From JAFMDF01 sp965222705 (GTDB lineage: Bacteria; Bacteroidota; Bacteroidia; Chitinophagales; Saprospiraceae): 64,000 nucleotides of DNA. The DNA is taken from NCBI GenBank assembly GCA_965222705.1, contig CBDCUO010000035.1, forward strand, positions 186,001-250,000, read 5' to 3'. A program made the translations under genes and the position numbers. Within the stretch, counting starts at the first letter, position 1. Each line of letters begins with the position of its first letter. Below are positions 21,065 through 31,656 of this stretch, in pieces. The notes below the pieces were generated by a model. It did not search any database. It was not told the origin of the DNA and saw only the letters and a list, made by a program, of their open reading frames with translations.

Positions 21065-22129
21065 ATGAGGACCAAACTGTCACAGTTTAATTTCGACTTA
21101 CCTAAAGAATTAATTGCTCAATATCCGGTTGAAAATCGAGATGAATCCCGCTTGATGGTTATTAACCGAAAAATGGGAACCATTACGCATCGTCTCTTTA
21201 AAGATCTCATTCATTATTTCAATGAAGAAGACGTAATGATTTTCAATAATACCAAGGTTTTTCCCGCCCGATTATATGGAAGAAAAGAAAAAACGGGTGC
21301 AAAAATCGAAGTATTTTTATTGAGGGAACTAAACAAGGAAGCGAGGCTTTGGGATGTGCTGGTTGATCCTGCCCGAAAAATTCGGGTAGGTAATAAATTG
21401 TATTTTAGCGATGATAGCGAAAACGATATTCTGGTAGCAGAAGTAGTCGATAATACCACTTCGCGAGGACGTACTATTCGGTTTTTATACGATGGAACAG
21501 ATGAAGAATTTCACGAGGAACTTGGAAAGTTGGGAACAACCCCCTTACCCAAATATATCGATCGCCCCTCCGAGCCTTTGGACAGGGAGCGATACCAAAC
21601 AATCTATGCGAAAGAAGTGGGGGCTGTTGCTGCCCCAACCGCAGGCTTACACTTTAGCCGAGAGCTAATGAAAAGGCTGGAAATCAAAGGAATAGAGTTT
21701 GCAGAATTGACTTTGCATGTGGGCTTGGGTACTTTTAGAAGCATTGATGTAGAAGATTTGTCTAAACATAAAATGGACGCCGAATACTTCAAAATTGATT
21801 CTCAAACTGTTGAAACCGTAAATAACGCTATGGATAAAGAAAAGCGGATCTGTGCCGTTGGCACAACCAGTATGCGTTCCATCGAATCCGCTGTTTCTGC
21901 AACTAATAATTTAAAAGAAGTCGAAGGGTGGACCAATTTATTCATTTATCCGCCCTATGAATTTAACATTGCCAATGCAATGATTACCAATTTTCACTTA
22001 CCAAAATCAAGCCTTGTAATTATGGTTTCTGCTTTTGCCGGTACAGACTTAATCAAAGAAGCCTATGCAGAAGCCATTAAGGAAAAATATCGCTTTTTTA
22101 CCTATGGAGATGCAATGCTTATTCTTTAA
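21065..22129 (+). CDS. queA: S-adenosylmethionine:tRNA ribosyltransferase-isomerase
   Basis: QueA transfers and isomerises the ribosyl part of SAM onto preQ1-modified tRNA, giving epoxyqueuosine at the wobble position of GUN tRNAs. The 354-residue length is standard. Family signatures are 'ELIAQYPVENRDESRLMV' near the N-terminus, 'MIFNNTKVFPARLYGRK', 'VAAPTAGLHFS' and 'LTLHVGLGTFR'. The C-terminal half has 'NFHLPKSSLVIMVSAFAG' and 'YRFFTYGDAMLIL'. No other queuosine gene is nearby. It converges with the SPOR gene, with 6 bases between the stops. Confidence 0.96.
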   Translation: MRTKLSQFNFDLPKELIAQYPVENRDESRLMVINRKMGTITHRLFKDLIHYFNEEDVMIFNNTKVFPARLYGRKEKTGAKIEVFLLRELNKEARLWDVLVDPARKIRVGNKLYFSDDSENDILVAEVVDNTTSRGRTIRFLYDGTDEEFHEELGKLGTTPLPKYIDRPSEPLDRERYQTIYAKEVGAVAAPTAGLHFSRELMKRLEIKGIEFAELTLHVGLGTFRSIDVEDLSKHKMDAEYFKIDSQTVETVNNAMDKEKRICAVGTTSMRSIESAVSATNNLKEVEGWTNLFIYPPYEFNIANAMITNFHLPKSSLVIMVSAFAGTDLIKEAYAEAIKEKYRFFTYGDAMLIL

Positions 22130-22135
22130 AATGGC

Positions 22136-23806
22136 TTAATGGGTATAAGAAGTAAGTGGCACTTCTACATAAGTATTCAATACGCTCAAAGCCAAGCCTT
22201 CTGCTTCATCAGCACTAAATCCTTGGTTCATATAATAGTCTTCCAGGAGAACCTGAGATTGAAAAAATAATATTTTCAGTGTAGAAAAGTATTTCGCCAA
22301 AATCGGATTGCGTTTGGCACTTCCTTCCATAGTCTTCCAAAAATCTACCACCCAATTATCCATTTGCTTTTTTTGTTCTTTATTTAGTTTTTCAGGAAAG
22401 AGATAGAGAAAAGAACGGCCGGTCTGTAAAGCAGATTGTCGCTCCAATTGGTCGGCAGACAGTGCAGCAGGTTGCAAATCAGCAAGCATTGTATTTAAAA
22501 TGGCAATTTCTTTCCAACTGTCAAAACTTTTACAATTAGCAATTTTTGTATTGGGAAAAGAAGCAAATCTGGATTTTTTGCTAAAAGCTGCTTTTGAAAC
22601 CACCGGATGCCGTTCAAATAACCAACAGGGAATCGCATAATCAGCAACAGCGTGTAAATATCGCAGATGCAAGATTAATTGCTCCAGATTATCATATGAA
22701 TAAGCCGCATTAAAATCAAAAGGCGGCGTATTTTTCAATTTTTTATCGGCAAATGTTTCTTGAATAGCTGTGTTCATCAGCGCATTAACTTCCTTTAAAT
22801 CTCCACCATTTGTCAGTGACCAGTAAGCTCGATAAGCCTTGGCTAGTGGTTCTTCGGAGGCTTCTAATTGCGGCAAAACAAATTCAGGTAGCTCCAGCAA
22901 TTTATTAATTTTTTGTTGAAAGCTGTTATCATTATTATCCCTACTTTGATTAAAATAGCTCGCTAGGAGGCTATATTTATTATATTGAAAATCATTTTCT
23001 TCAAATTGTCGAAAACCACTTGCCGTACCCTTTCCATATAAACCGTCTAGGCTTCCAACATAATATTCTTCCGCTTTCAGCACTTTTTGCAAATCCAGAG
23101 CGGCTGTTCGTTTCACTTTAGCTCTGATACTTGGTCGAGTGAATTTAGAGTTAGGTAGGCGGGCATTTTCTGAGATAGTTTTAGTAGTGACGGCTTCATA
23201 GCTTTGGGGAATAGCTCCTTCCAGAATGGCTTCTACGGCTGCATTTAATTTGCCAACTGTACTATATTCACCCAATTCAAAATCTGTCAACTCGTGCAAT
23301 AAACCCGTATTCACCGTTTTAACAAAAGCATCTTTATAGCCTGCTTGTCTAATAAAGCCTGCTCGTTCTCTAGCTATTGTACGATTTGCAAATGCCCCAG
23401 TAATTATTTTGACCCTTGTAGGATCGTCCAGTAAAGCATAAAGCTTACCAACTGGCTGATATTTTTGCCAATTGATAACTGTTCCCACTTTTTCAGTCGC
23501 AAACTGGACAACGATCATTTCTTTGTGATTGACTATTGAGCGTTCTGCAATAAATGCATTAAAGCCTTTGTTTTTTACTGCTTGCAAGGCCCTTCCCGCT
23601 TCCTCCTGAGTTTTGAATTCGCCCAGATAAACCTTTGTAAAATTATCTCCAAATGGCTCTGCATACAAATAACCCAATGATTGGATCAGCTGAAAATCCT
23701 CCAATTTTGGATTGACAAATGTGCCAATTTGAACGGTGAAAACGCTATTCCTTTGCGCCACTAAAGCAATTGGTAATAAAAATAATGCAACAAATAATTT
23801 TTTCAT
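22136..23806 (-). CDS. SPOR-like / peptidoglycan-binding domain secreted protein (556 aa)
   Basis: The signal peptide ends 'IALVAQ'. Residues ~20-185 look like two SPOR-type repeats ('TVQIGTFVNPK', 'VYLGEFKTQEEAGRALQAVKNKGF', 'VKIITGAFANRTIARERAGFIRQAGYKDAFV'). These fit sporulation-related domains that bind denuded glycan strands. Residues ~230-275 resemble a peptidoglycan-binding type 1 unit ('LDLQKVLKAEEYYVGSLDGLYGKGTASGFRQFEEND'). The C-terminal ~270 residues are helical and unassigned. A periplasmic role in cell wall binding or division is likely but inferred. Confidence 0.78.
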   Translation of the reverse strand: MKKLFVALFLLPIALVAQRNSVFTVQIGTFVNPKLEDFQLIQSLGYLYAEPFGDNFTKVYLGEFKTQEEAGRALQAVKNKGFNAFIAERSIVNHKEMIVVQFATEKVGTVINWQKYQPVGKLYALLDDPTRVKIITGAFANRTIARERAGFIRQAGYKDAFVKTVNTGLLHELTDFELGEYSTVGKLNAAVEAILEGAIPQSYEAVTTKTISENARLPNSKFTRPSIRAKVKRTAALDLQKVLKAEEYYVGSLDGLYGKGTASGFRQFEENDFQYNKYSLLASYFNQSRDNNDNSFQQKINKLLELPEFVLPQLEASEEPLAKAYRAYWSLTNGGDLKEVNALMNTAIQETFADKKLKNTPPFDFNAAYSYDNLEQLILHLRYLHAVADYAIPCWLFERHPVVSKAAFSKKSRFASFPNTKIANCKSFDSWKEIAILNTMLADLQPAALSADQLERQSALQTGRSFLYLFPEKLNKEQKKQMDNWVVDFWKTMEGSAKRNPILAKYFSTLKILFFQSQVLLEDYYMNQGFSADEAEGLALSVLNTYVEVPLTSYTH

Positions 23807-23961
23807 AAAATGATTTTGTTAGGAAAACGAATCCTCTTTACTGGCTAACAATTTAAAATAAACCTTTCTCTCGCTTTTTATATACAACCATTTACGGTCT
23901 TTTTAATATGCGTTTAACTAGAATCTTAACAAAAGATTAAAAGATTTTAATGAAAATCAAT

Positions 23962-23969
23962 TAGTTTTG
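23962..23969 (+). promoter_or_regulatory. Candidate -7 element upstream of enoyl-CoA hydratase
   Basis: TAGTTTTG fits the Bacteroidota TAnnTTTG -7 box and lies about 92 bases before the start at 24062. I do not see a convincing TTTG box at the expected distance upstream, so this is weak. Confidence 0.25.
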
Positions 23970-24061
23970 CACAGCCTCTTTAAATCCTATTCTTTGGCAG
24001 CTACCAAGAACCTTCTAAAAGACTTGTTCCCAAATAACAGGATAATATTAACAACCGATAA

Positions 24062-24844
24062 ATGGCATATAAAATTCTTTCTATTAAAGACGAAAACGGC
24101 ATCTTAGTAGTTACCCTCAATCGGCCTCAATCGCTCAATGCCTTGAACAAACAAACCATTGAGGAATTAGAACATTTCTTTACAAAAGATGCTCCAAAAC
24201 GAACGCAAATTAAAGGGATTATTCTAACAGGTGCGGGGGAAAAAGCCTTTGTTGCTGGAGCAGACATTAAAGAGTTTTTAGGTATAGATGCCGAAAATGG
24301 CCAACAATTATCCCGTCGAGGCAATAATGTAATGTTTGCCATAGAACGTTTCCCAAAGCCAGTCATTGCCGCCGTGAATGGCTTTGCGCTAGGTGGTGGT
24401 TGTGAGTTGGCAATGGCTTGCCATATAAGAATAGCTGGCGAAAAAGCTCGATTTGGACAGCCAGAAGTCAATCTCGGTATTATCCCCGGTTATGGCGGCA
24501 CCCAACGTCTTACACAGCACATCGGCAAAGGAAAGGCCATAGAATTAATGATGACAGGAGATATGATTGGAGCAACTGAAGCAAAGGCTCTAGGATTGGC
24601 CAATCACGTTGTACCTGCTGGAGAAGAAATAGCAAAGGCAAAAGAAATCATTGAAAAAATTGCCCATAAAGCTCCCCTTGCGATTGCCAAAATCATAACG
24701 TCTGTCAATGCCTACTTTCAAGATGGTGCAGACGGGTTTGAAACTGAAATCAATAGTTTTTCTGAACTTACTGGCACTCAAGACTTTGTGGAGGGCACCA
24801 ATGCTTTTATAGAAAAAAGAAGAGCTCTATTTAAAGGCAATTAG
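24062..24844 (+). CDS. Enoyl-CoA hydratase / crotonase
   Basis: A 260-residue crotonase-fold enzyme that hydrates trans-2-enoyl-CoA to 3-hydroxyacyl-CoA in fatty acid or amino acid breakdown. Oxyanion-hole motifs 'AGADIKEF' and 'GFALGGGCELAMACHIRIA' are present. So is 'FGQPEVNLGIIPGYGGTQRL', which carries the second catalytic-Glu region of true hydratases. The length and the ending 'FIEKRRALFKGN' are typical of short-chain enoyl-CoA hydratases. It is monocistronic, with minus-strand genes on both sides. Confidence 0.92.
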   Translation: MAYKILSIKDENGILVVTLNRPQSLNALNKQTIEELEHFFTKDAPKRTQIKGIILTGAGEKAFVAGADIKEFLGIDAENGQQLSRRGNNVMFAIERFPKPVIAAVNGFALGGGCELAMACHIRIAGEKARFGQPEVNLGIIPGYGGTQRLTQHIGKGKAIELMMTGDMIGATEAKALGLANHVVPAGEEIAKAKEIIEKIAHKAPLAIAKIITSVNAYFQDGADGFETEINSFSELTGTQDFVEGTNAFIEKRRALFKGN

Positions 24845-24853
24845 TTTCTTTTT

Positions 24854-27800
24854 TTAGTTAAGCCTTAGCATCTTTTTGGTAAGCACTCCATGTTCTGTTT
24901 TAATTTGATAGATTAAGACACCGCTTTCTCCCAATTCCTCTTTCGTCAATAGAATCTGATGATATCCGCTTTGATAAACTCCCTCTATTTCTCTTAGCAA
25001 GTGGCCTTGTAAATTATAAACTTCAAAGATCGCCTTCGTTTTTTCCGGTAAAATAAAACCAATAGTGGTCGCATCGTTAAAAGGGTTAGGACTGTTTGGC
25101 AGCAATTCAAAACCTTTAATAATAGACTCCTTTTGGAATGTCAGGCGAATATTGAGCTGTTCTTTTGCTTGATTAATGGCCTCTTTTGAAGTATATAAAC
25201 TAGACAGTTTAAGAAAATCACTTAATCGCCCACCAGTATTGGCCACAAAAGTCAATTCAAATAAATCACTAGTTGACTTGGTCAATAGTTCCAGCACTTA
25301 ATTGATCCCAGCAAATGGTCAGGGCATCATTGGCAACTTTAGCCATGTGCTGGCTTTTTACAATTCCGTTTTGAATATGATGTATTCGCAAATGATTAAA
25401 TTCCAAAGTAAATTGAAAGCCTAAAAGTGTATTTAGTTCCTTTATTTTAAAGCCAACTTTTAATTTTTCTCCTTTTTTTATCCATTTGTCTCTAGCACTG
25501 ACACTTACTAGCAAATCCCCTGTGGTCGTTCTAACCTCAGCAGCCGATAATCCATTGGGAGCAGCACTATCATTCAAATCTCCAATCTTGATCGCAATAA
25601 AATCCGATTCGGTTAAATTCTCTACCAGTTCTGGTATAAAAAATAGACTCTTTAAACGCTTCTTCTGCTGGATTTTCAGTAGTAAAATCATAAGTATTTT
25701 TGACAAAGCGCCAACTAGAATCATTGGCAAAATCGTGCGCTATCCCCAATATCATTTTCCGCATTTGCACCACATCAAAAGTAGAAACGCTCCCTGACCG
25801 ATCCATATCCGCTGCAATATATTGATAAGGCGTTTTAAAAGCTTCCAGGTCCAAGATATGCCGTTGGACAATAACTAAATCGTAAACGGTTATTCCATTC
25901 ATTGGGTCATCACTCTTTTCAGGAGTAATAATGTACCCAATGCCTTTGGGCAAATCCATCGAAAAGCTGCCCGATTCATCTGTTGTCACCGTTTTTTCAA
26001 AAAGAACCGTCCCTTTGGCTCTCAGTGTGACACCTGCCAGAGGCAGACGATTCGCATTAAAGATACCCCCTGCGACTGTTGCTACATCTGTACTATCCAC
26101 TAAACCGCTACCACACTTACCACTACTATCCTGGATAAAAACACTTGCTAAACAAAACGCCCAATTCCCAGCCTCATCAATGGCATATAGTTCTATCTTC
26201 TGGTCGCCCAATTATTACAATCCAACTCTATATTATCCGGCAAGGCAAGCACTGTACTGCCCGATGCACCACTTTGGGGTTTTATTATTGAATTACTTAG
26301 TACTGGATGCCAGAGCCTAAAAGTTAGCTGGTCATCTGTGATGAGCAATTGTCTGTTGATTTTTGATTTAAATCCTTTGCCCATACCCTAACTTTTCCGC
26401 TATTGGCATCTAATGTCAACACTAAGTCGTCCGAACAAAAAGCACTCGGAGACAGGCAATCCTTAAAAGTGTATGTTACATTTTTTGTCGTTGTATTTCC
26501 ACAATTATCCTGGACTAACCAAGCAACTTGATAGGTTTTATTAAATACCCGATAGGCAAAAGAAGTGCTTTGTCCGGTTTGAAGTATTGCCCCATTTTCA
26601 GATAAAGTATAGCTATAAGTCAACCCTTCTGTTCCTAAACAATCATCAGCGGATATAGAAAAAGATTTCTGACTGCTACAATCCAAGCCGGTTAAACAAT
26701 CTTCCACGCTCGCAATATTTATAGTGGGTTGTGTATGATCTGTTATTTGTAATAGTTGGGTATATTTAAAGGCACCTACACCTTCAAGCATTTGATGGGT
26801 TACTGTCAATCCATTAGTATTCGATCCATTTGAGTCTTCTATTCTCTGTAAGTTCATGGCAGGTTCTCCTTCTACATATAAACACCAATTAATGACAGTA
26901 AATGTTCTTTCAATAGTATAACAAGCACTGTTAGTTCCGTCAAAGCGTTTATCCTCATGTTCCCAGGCAAGTACATTACAACCGATAGCGTCTAGATTTA
27001 GATTGGCAGCAGGAAGGTCATCCCCACAATTGCCCTGCCAATCTGCCGGGAAATGAACCATAAAGTTTTGTTCAAAGGTCAAATTAACCGTTTGCTCCTT
27101 CCAGTTGGATTGGTTGATGCTTGAATCCACCGCCCGGTATCGACGTTTGATTTTGGTTTCACCACATTTAGCTGTAATTAACTGGTACTCTTGCTCTAGG
27201 GTTGGTAAAGCACAGGACAAATTATCCGAGCAAGCAGGATTGCCTAGGCGATCATTATAAAAATCCAGCAATGCTCCTGATAAGCTTTTCCATTCACTAA
27301 GGTCAAATTGCCCATTACCATTTGCATCTGTAACCATTCCCAAAAGAGAAACTTCCAACTCATTGCAGGGAAAAAGTCATATCTGATAAATCCTCGCAAG
27401 TAGGAGCTATATGGTCTTCTCCTTTAATACTGACCCAGCAAGTGTTTTCCCCGCCATTCTCATCTCGTACCCTTAAATATACTTTAATATTATTAGCTAC
27501 TTCTTCGCAGCTTAGGTTGACCTCGCTTGCCCAGTTACCGCCCTCTTTTCTAATTTCTTTGGTGGCAAAAGAGCAGTCATCTCCGCTTCCAGCATCTATA
27601 TCTTCCACTTTAACGGTAGTTATATTCCCGACGAAAGAAACATAGAGTTGGTCGGTGCAAATAGCAATCGGCGCGCCTCCGTCTTTTATATCAAAATAAA
27701 TCCGACACGTGTTGGAAGCATTACCTGTAGCATCTACGGTCCGATATTCAGCATAATATTCTCCAATGGGCAAATTATCGCTAATATTATCGTATTCTAC

Positions 27801-29637
27801 AAAATTGTGAAGGCTAATAGTACGAATGAATTGGGCAGTTAAGCCTCCTTCACAATCATCTGTCCCCGTTGGCGGACTCAAATCAAGCGTGGCACTACAA
27901 TCGCTGTTATTAGCAGTAATGATAAAAGGGTTTTCTTTTGCTCCTTTTTGATTGCCGGAAGGACAGGAAATGGTCGGCCTTCCAGTATCTTTTACTTCGA
28001 TTAATTGTTGTGGCAAGGTTACGGGTGCGGCTTGATTGCACCAGTCCTTTACTTGCCAGGAGCGGAAAATTTTAGTGCTATTGCCAGCAGAAACCACCTG
28101 GTCGGAATAAATGGGGATAAAATTGCAGGTATTATCAACAATTGGCAAATCTCCTTTCCCGTCGCCATCTGTATCCAACATTGGATAACCCGTCCTAGAG
28201 GGGTCGGTAGAAGAACCACATGGCAATGCAGTGTCCGCTGGCTCAAAAAAAACGGTAGGCCGAACAATGTTTACATTTACCGTTTTTCTACTTACATTTC
28301 CACAATGGTCTGTAGCCGTTACCGTAACGGGAACGGCTAAATTATTACTACAAAAATTGGACAGGAAATGCGCCTACTGAAAAGGTAGTATCCTTAATTG
28401 CGCAATTATCAACTGCACTAATGGCCAACTTGCGCCTAATTGCTGCATCGGTCAGCTCCCCACAAGTAGTTAAGGTTTGTGAGGAAACAGCTATTACAGG
28501 AGGGGTGTTATCGGTAAATCGAACCTGCCCCGTGCAACTCCTGGAAGAAGTAGAAGTGCCGCCATTGCAATCGCTATGACTAACATTTCTGGTAATTTTT
28601 ACACTATAATTTCCTCCGCAATCAAAATCTTCTTTATCAATTCGCAGACTGCCTGAATTTAAAGTGCTAAAAGAAGAGCCATCTACTGTCGCCTTTAATT
28701 TTTTACCTTTTTTAAGAGTTATTTCTATTTCATAGGTAATGCCTGCCCCGACACAAGGGTCCTCTAATATCCCATCAACATTTATAGTCGCTTGACAGTT
28801 AGAAACAATGGAAGAGGTCACATTGTCATTACAAGTAATAGTTGGTTGGTCAATGATAACAAAATAAGTACAGGCCTTGGAATCGTTTCCAACCAAAGTA
28901 GCGGTAATGGAATGAGTCCCCAAAGGCAAAGTGTAAGTACCTAAAGTGCCTCCGTTAGCAGAAACAGTCTGGTCAGGAATAATTGAACAAGAAGAAGTGA
29001 TATTCACCATCGCTCCCCCGCTCCCGCAAACGGAAAAAGTAGGCAGTGGAATGCTTACCGTCACTTGCCCGTTCAAACTAAAACAATCGTCCACCGCTGA
29101 TATATTGGCAGCGCATTGTATCGCAACATCACTCGATTCGCAGCTAATCTTTGCTTGCCAGCCTGTCCCTTTGCTGTTATTGCCATTGGTTTCTATCTCA
29201 AAAGTCAAACATCCTGTTGGATTAACATTTGGATCGCAATTTGCCTGAATCCATCCACCAAAGGCTTTGGAGACCCCATTACCCGATGCTGCAGTTTTAC
29301 TTGCGCCCGGGTTTTTTAGCAAATCACCATCATAAACGTTCAAAAAGTCCCCGCTTGCCATATCAAAGGAAGAAAAAGTGGCTTTTATTTGAGCATTTGC
29401 AGAGCTTGGGCAAAGAATAATGGTATCTTTTCTGGCAGCATCATCCAGATACAGCCCCCCACCCCCTTTGTTATCATCTGTAAAAGTAGTACTCCCTCCA
29501 CAAGAAATGGTTTTCCTTCCATTTTTACCATTTTCCGTATCTAAAATAACTTGAGCGGTAAGCCTATTTTCAATAAAAAAAGAAAGAAGTAATAACAAAA
29601 AAAGAGAAATAAAATCGCAGGTATAGATTTTTGTCAT
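24854..29637 (-). pseudogene. Large T9SS secreted protein (CUB/HYR/dockerin-like), six frameshifts
   Basis: One ~1590-codon gene in six pieces. Order: signal peptide ending 'RLTAQ'; a CUB-like N-terminal domain ('FLNVYDGDLLKNPG'); HYR/Ig-like repeats with 'DDCF', 'DHCGN' and 'DATGNAS'; then a dockerin-type pair ('YDLVIVQRHILDLE', 'DMDRSGSVSTFDVVQMRKMILG'). It ends in a type A T9SS sorting domain ('LPNSPNPFNDATTIGF' to 'KKMLRLN'). Frame breaks lie at 28352-28356 (A run, one extra), 27368-27375 (one extra), about 26336-26346 (one missing), 26207-26209 (C run, one missing), 25638-25643 (A run, one extra) and about 25298-25302 (one extra). Correcting each base gives one unbroken frame with motifs in order, so the loss is very recent or is a sequence error. 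The product would be a surface adhesin. Confidence 0.85.
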
Positions 29638-29899
29638 GGGTTTATTAATTTGTTGTTTGTGTGTTGTTAAGGCTTTACAAATTTAAATGTCCAAAATTGT
29701 AAGGGTTGAAAGCCCTAAACCCCTTTGCAAGTAACACAAGGAGTTATTAAAAGGATGTCCAGGATGGTTTTTGAAAATTAAATCGGTTTGTTACCAATAA
29801 GACTAATTTCTCCTGCCTTTATGGTCAGTCAAAGTTATTTGAAAAATGAAGGTTTAGCAAATAAATTATATGGAAATAATGTCAACAGGACAGATTTGA

Positions 29900-30550
29900 T
29901 TATTTGGTTTTGGCGATAATGGTTCGATTTCCTTTGACTTTTTGGTTAAGTGTTACTTCGAGTTGGGCATCGAGAGGCAAAAACAAATCCACTCTAGAAC
30001 CAAACTTAATAAACCCCATCTCTTCTCCTTGTTGTACTTCTTCACCTACATTGAGGTAATTAACGATGCGCTTGGCCATCGCTCCAGCAATTTGCCGCAA
30101 TAAGATTTCTGTTTCTCCATTGCCAATTACTACCGTAGTGCGTTCATTTTCTGTAGAAGATTTTGGATGCCAGGCAACCAAGTATTTCCCGGGATGATAG
30201 CGAAAATAATTGACCGTTCCGCTTATAGGATTTCTATTGACATGGACATTGGTAGGAGACATAAAAATAGAAACCTGAATGCGTTTATCTTCAAAATATT
30301 CCTCCTCCTGTACTTCCTCAATGGCAACTATTTTGCCGTCTGCTGGCGCATAAATGGCATTATCTTCCGGCAGCATAATCTCTCTAAAAGGAGATCGAAA
30401 AAATTGCAATACTCCAAGAAATAACATGCCCGTAATGACATAGGAAAAAGTTAGCCAATCCGCAGCTAACCAAAAAACTAACCCATTGATTGATGCTAAA
30501 GTCAGGGCAACAGCCAATAAGATTCTATATCCTTCTTTATGTATCTTCAT
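29900..30550 (-). CDS. psd: Phosphatidylserine decarboxylase, short Bacteroidota type
   Basis: Converts phosphatidylserine to phosphatidylethanolamine at the inner membrane with a self-made pyruvoyl group. 216 residues, the short form. Two hydrophobic segments lie at ~10-30 and ~35-51, followed by 'IYAPADGKIVAIEEV', 'IFMSPTNVHVNRNPISG' and 'YHPGKYLVAWHPKSSTENER'. 'KFGSRVDLFLP' contains the Gly184-Ser185 self-cleavage site. It lies divergent to pgpA, so two phospholipid synthesis genes share a short upstream region. Confidence 0.95.
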   Translation of the reverse strand: MKIHKEGYRILLAVALTLASINGLVFWLAADWLTFSYVITGMLFLGVLQFFRSPFREIMLPEDNAIYAPADGKIVAIEEVQEEEYFEDKRIQVSIFMSPTNVHVNRNPISGTVNYFRYHPGKYLVAWHPKSSTENERTTVVIGNGETEILLRQIAGAMAKRIVNYLNVGEEVQQGEEMGFIKFGSRVDLFLPLDAQLEVTLNQKVKGNRTIIAKTK

Positions 30551-30738
30551 AGATTAGGGCTTTTTTGCATCGAAGACAAAAATATTAAAATTTTCTTTTT
30601 TCTGATGCCCAAATGGACAAATTTCCTCACCCAATAGACAAAAGAAAACAGAAAAAACAGCTTTGGAAAAAAAGAAATGCCATTTTCCTTTGCCGATTCC
30701 CTTCAAAACTTTTTATACCTTTACAAAATAAGGCTCAC

Positions 30739-31215
30739 ATGTTGAAACTGCTATATAAAACAATTGCAAGTGGTTTTGGTTTTGGATATTCACCATTTGC
30801 TCCGGGAACGGTTGGGGCTGCATTAGCCTGCGCCATACTCTGGGGGTACGTCCGCCTGTTTGATATCCAGAATAATACCAGTTTTCAATTAAGTTTTTTA
30901 TTATTAATAATAACAACTAGTCTTTTGGGAGTATGGGCAATTAAAAATTTACAAAATGACTGGGGAGAAGACCCATCCAAAGTGGTAATTGACGAAATGG
31001 TCGGTGTTTGGATTAATCTGCTTTTTGTACCTTTAAATACCCACACTATTTTAATAGGTTTTATTTTATTTCGTTTTTTTGATATTTTTAAACCACTGGG
31101 GATCAAAAGAATGGAAGCAATTAAAAATGGTTGGGGGGTTCTGCTAGACGATGTACTGGCTGGTGTGTATGGAAATTTGGTTTTACAAATCTTATTACTA
31201 ATGGAAATTATTTAA
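30739..31215 (+). CDS. pgpA: Phosphatidylglycerophosphatase A
   Basis: Removes phosphate from phosphatidylglycerophosphate to make phosphatidylglycerol. I chose ATG 30739 ('MLKLLYKTIASGFGFGYSPFAPGT', matching the family start) over the open frame from 30613, whose extra 42 residues are basic and unrelated. Family motifs are 'SPFAPGTVG', 'DPSKVVIDEMVGVW', 'FRFFDIFKPLGI' and 'GWGVLLDDVLAGVYGN'. There are three to four membrane spans. Length of 158 residues is normal. Confidence 0.93.
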   Translation: MLKLLYKTIASGFGFGYSPFAPGTVGAALACAILWGYVRLFDIQNNTSFQLSFLLLIITTSLLGVWAIKNLQNDWGEDPSKVVIDEMVGVWINLLFVPLNTHTILIGFILFRFFDIFKPLGIKRMEAIKNGWGVLLDDVLAGVYGNLVLQILLLMEII

Positions 31216-31218
31216 CTG

Positions 31219-31237
31219 TCTTTGAAAATGTCAAAGA
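31219..31237 (+). terminator. Small hairpin after pgpA, weak terminator candidate
   Basis: TCTTTGA (31219-31225) pairs with TCAAAGA (31231-31237) across a 5-base loop, followed by GTCTTTTC. The stem is only 7 bp and A/T-rich, so termination would be weak. It falls between the pgpA stop and the GTG start of the GtrA gene. Confidence 0.35.
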
Positions 31238-31254
31238 GTCTTTTCTAGCACGAA

Positions 31255-31656
31255 GTGATTCATCAAAAAACCTATAACAAAAAAGAATTCGTTCGCTCCC
31301 AAGTAGCTGCTTTTCTCGGTACGGCAGTTGATTATCTGATAACGCTCGGTTTAACAGAAATCGCGGGTTTATGGTATATTTATTCCAATATCGTTGGTGC
31401 TACCTTAGGAGCTGTTACTAACTTTCTGCTCGGCAGATATTGGGCTTTTATGGCAGAAGAGGGTCGAATTACCTCTCAAGTAATCCGATATGGGATGGTG
31501 TCAGGAGGGAGCCTGGCTTTAAATACACTAGGACTTTACTTACTCACTGAGTTTGGTTCTCTAAATTATATCCTTTCCAAGATAATAGTGGGTGTTTCTA
31601 TTGCGGTAACTTATAATTATTTGATGCAAAAATTTTTCGTATTTAGAAAAAAATAA
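31255..31656 (+). CDS. GtrA-like membrane protein
   Basis: A 133-residue protein with four membrane spans, starting with GTG at 31255. The pattern 'RSQVAAFLGTAVDYLITLGLTE', 'NFLLGRYWAF', 'RYGMVSGGSLALNTLGLYLLTE' and 'YNYLMQKFFVFRK' is characteristic of the GtrA family. Members are thought to help flip or handle undecaprenyl-phosphate-linked sugars for surface glycan modification. Its stop overlaps the next start (TAATG), so it is translationally coupled to the oxidoreductase. Confidence 0.85.
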   Translation: MIHQKTYNKKEFVRSQVAAFLGTAVDYLITLGLTEIAGLWYIYSNIVGATLGAVTNFLLGRYWAFMAEEGRITSQVIRYGMVSGGSLALNTLGLYLLTEFGSLNYILSKIIVGVSIAVTYNYLMQKFFVFRKK

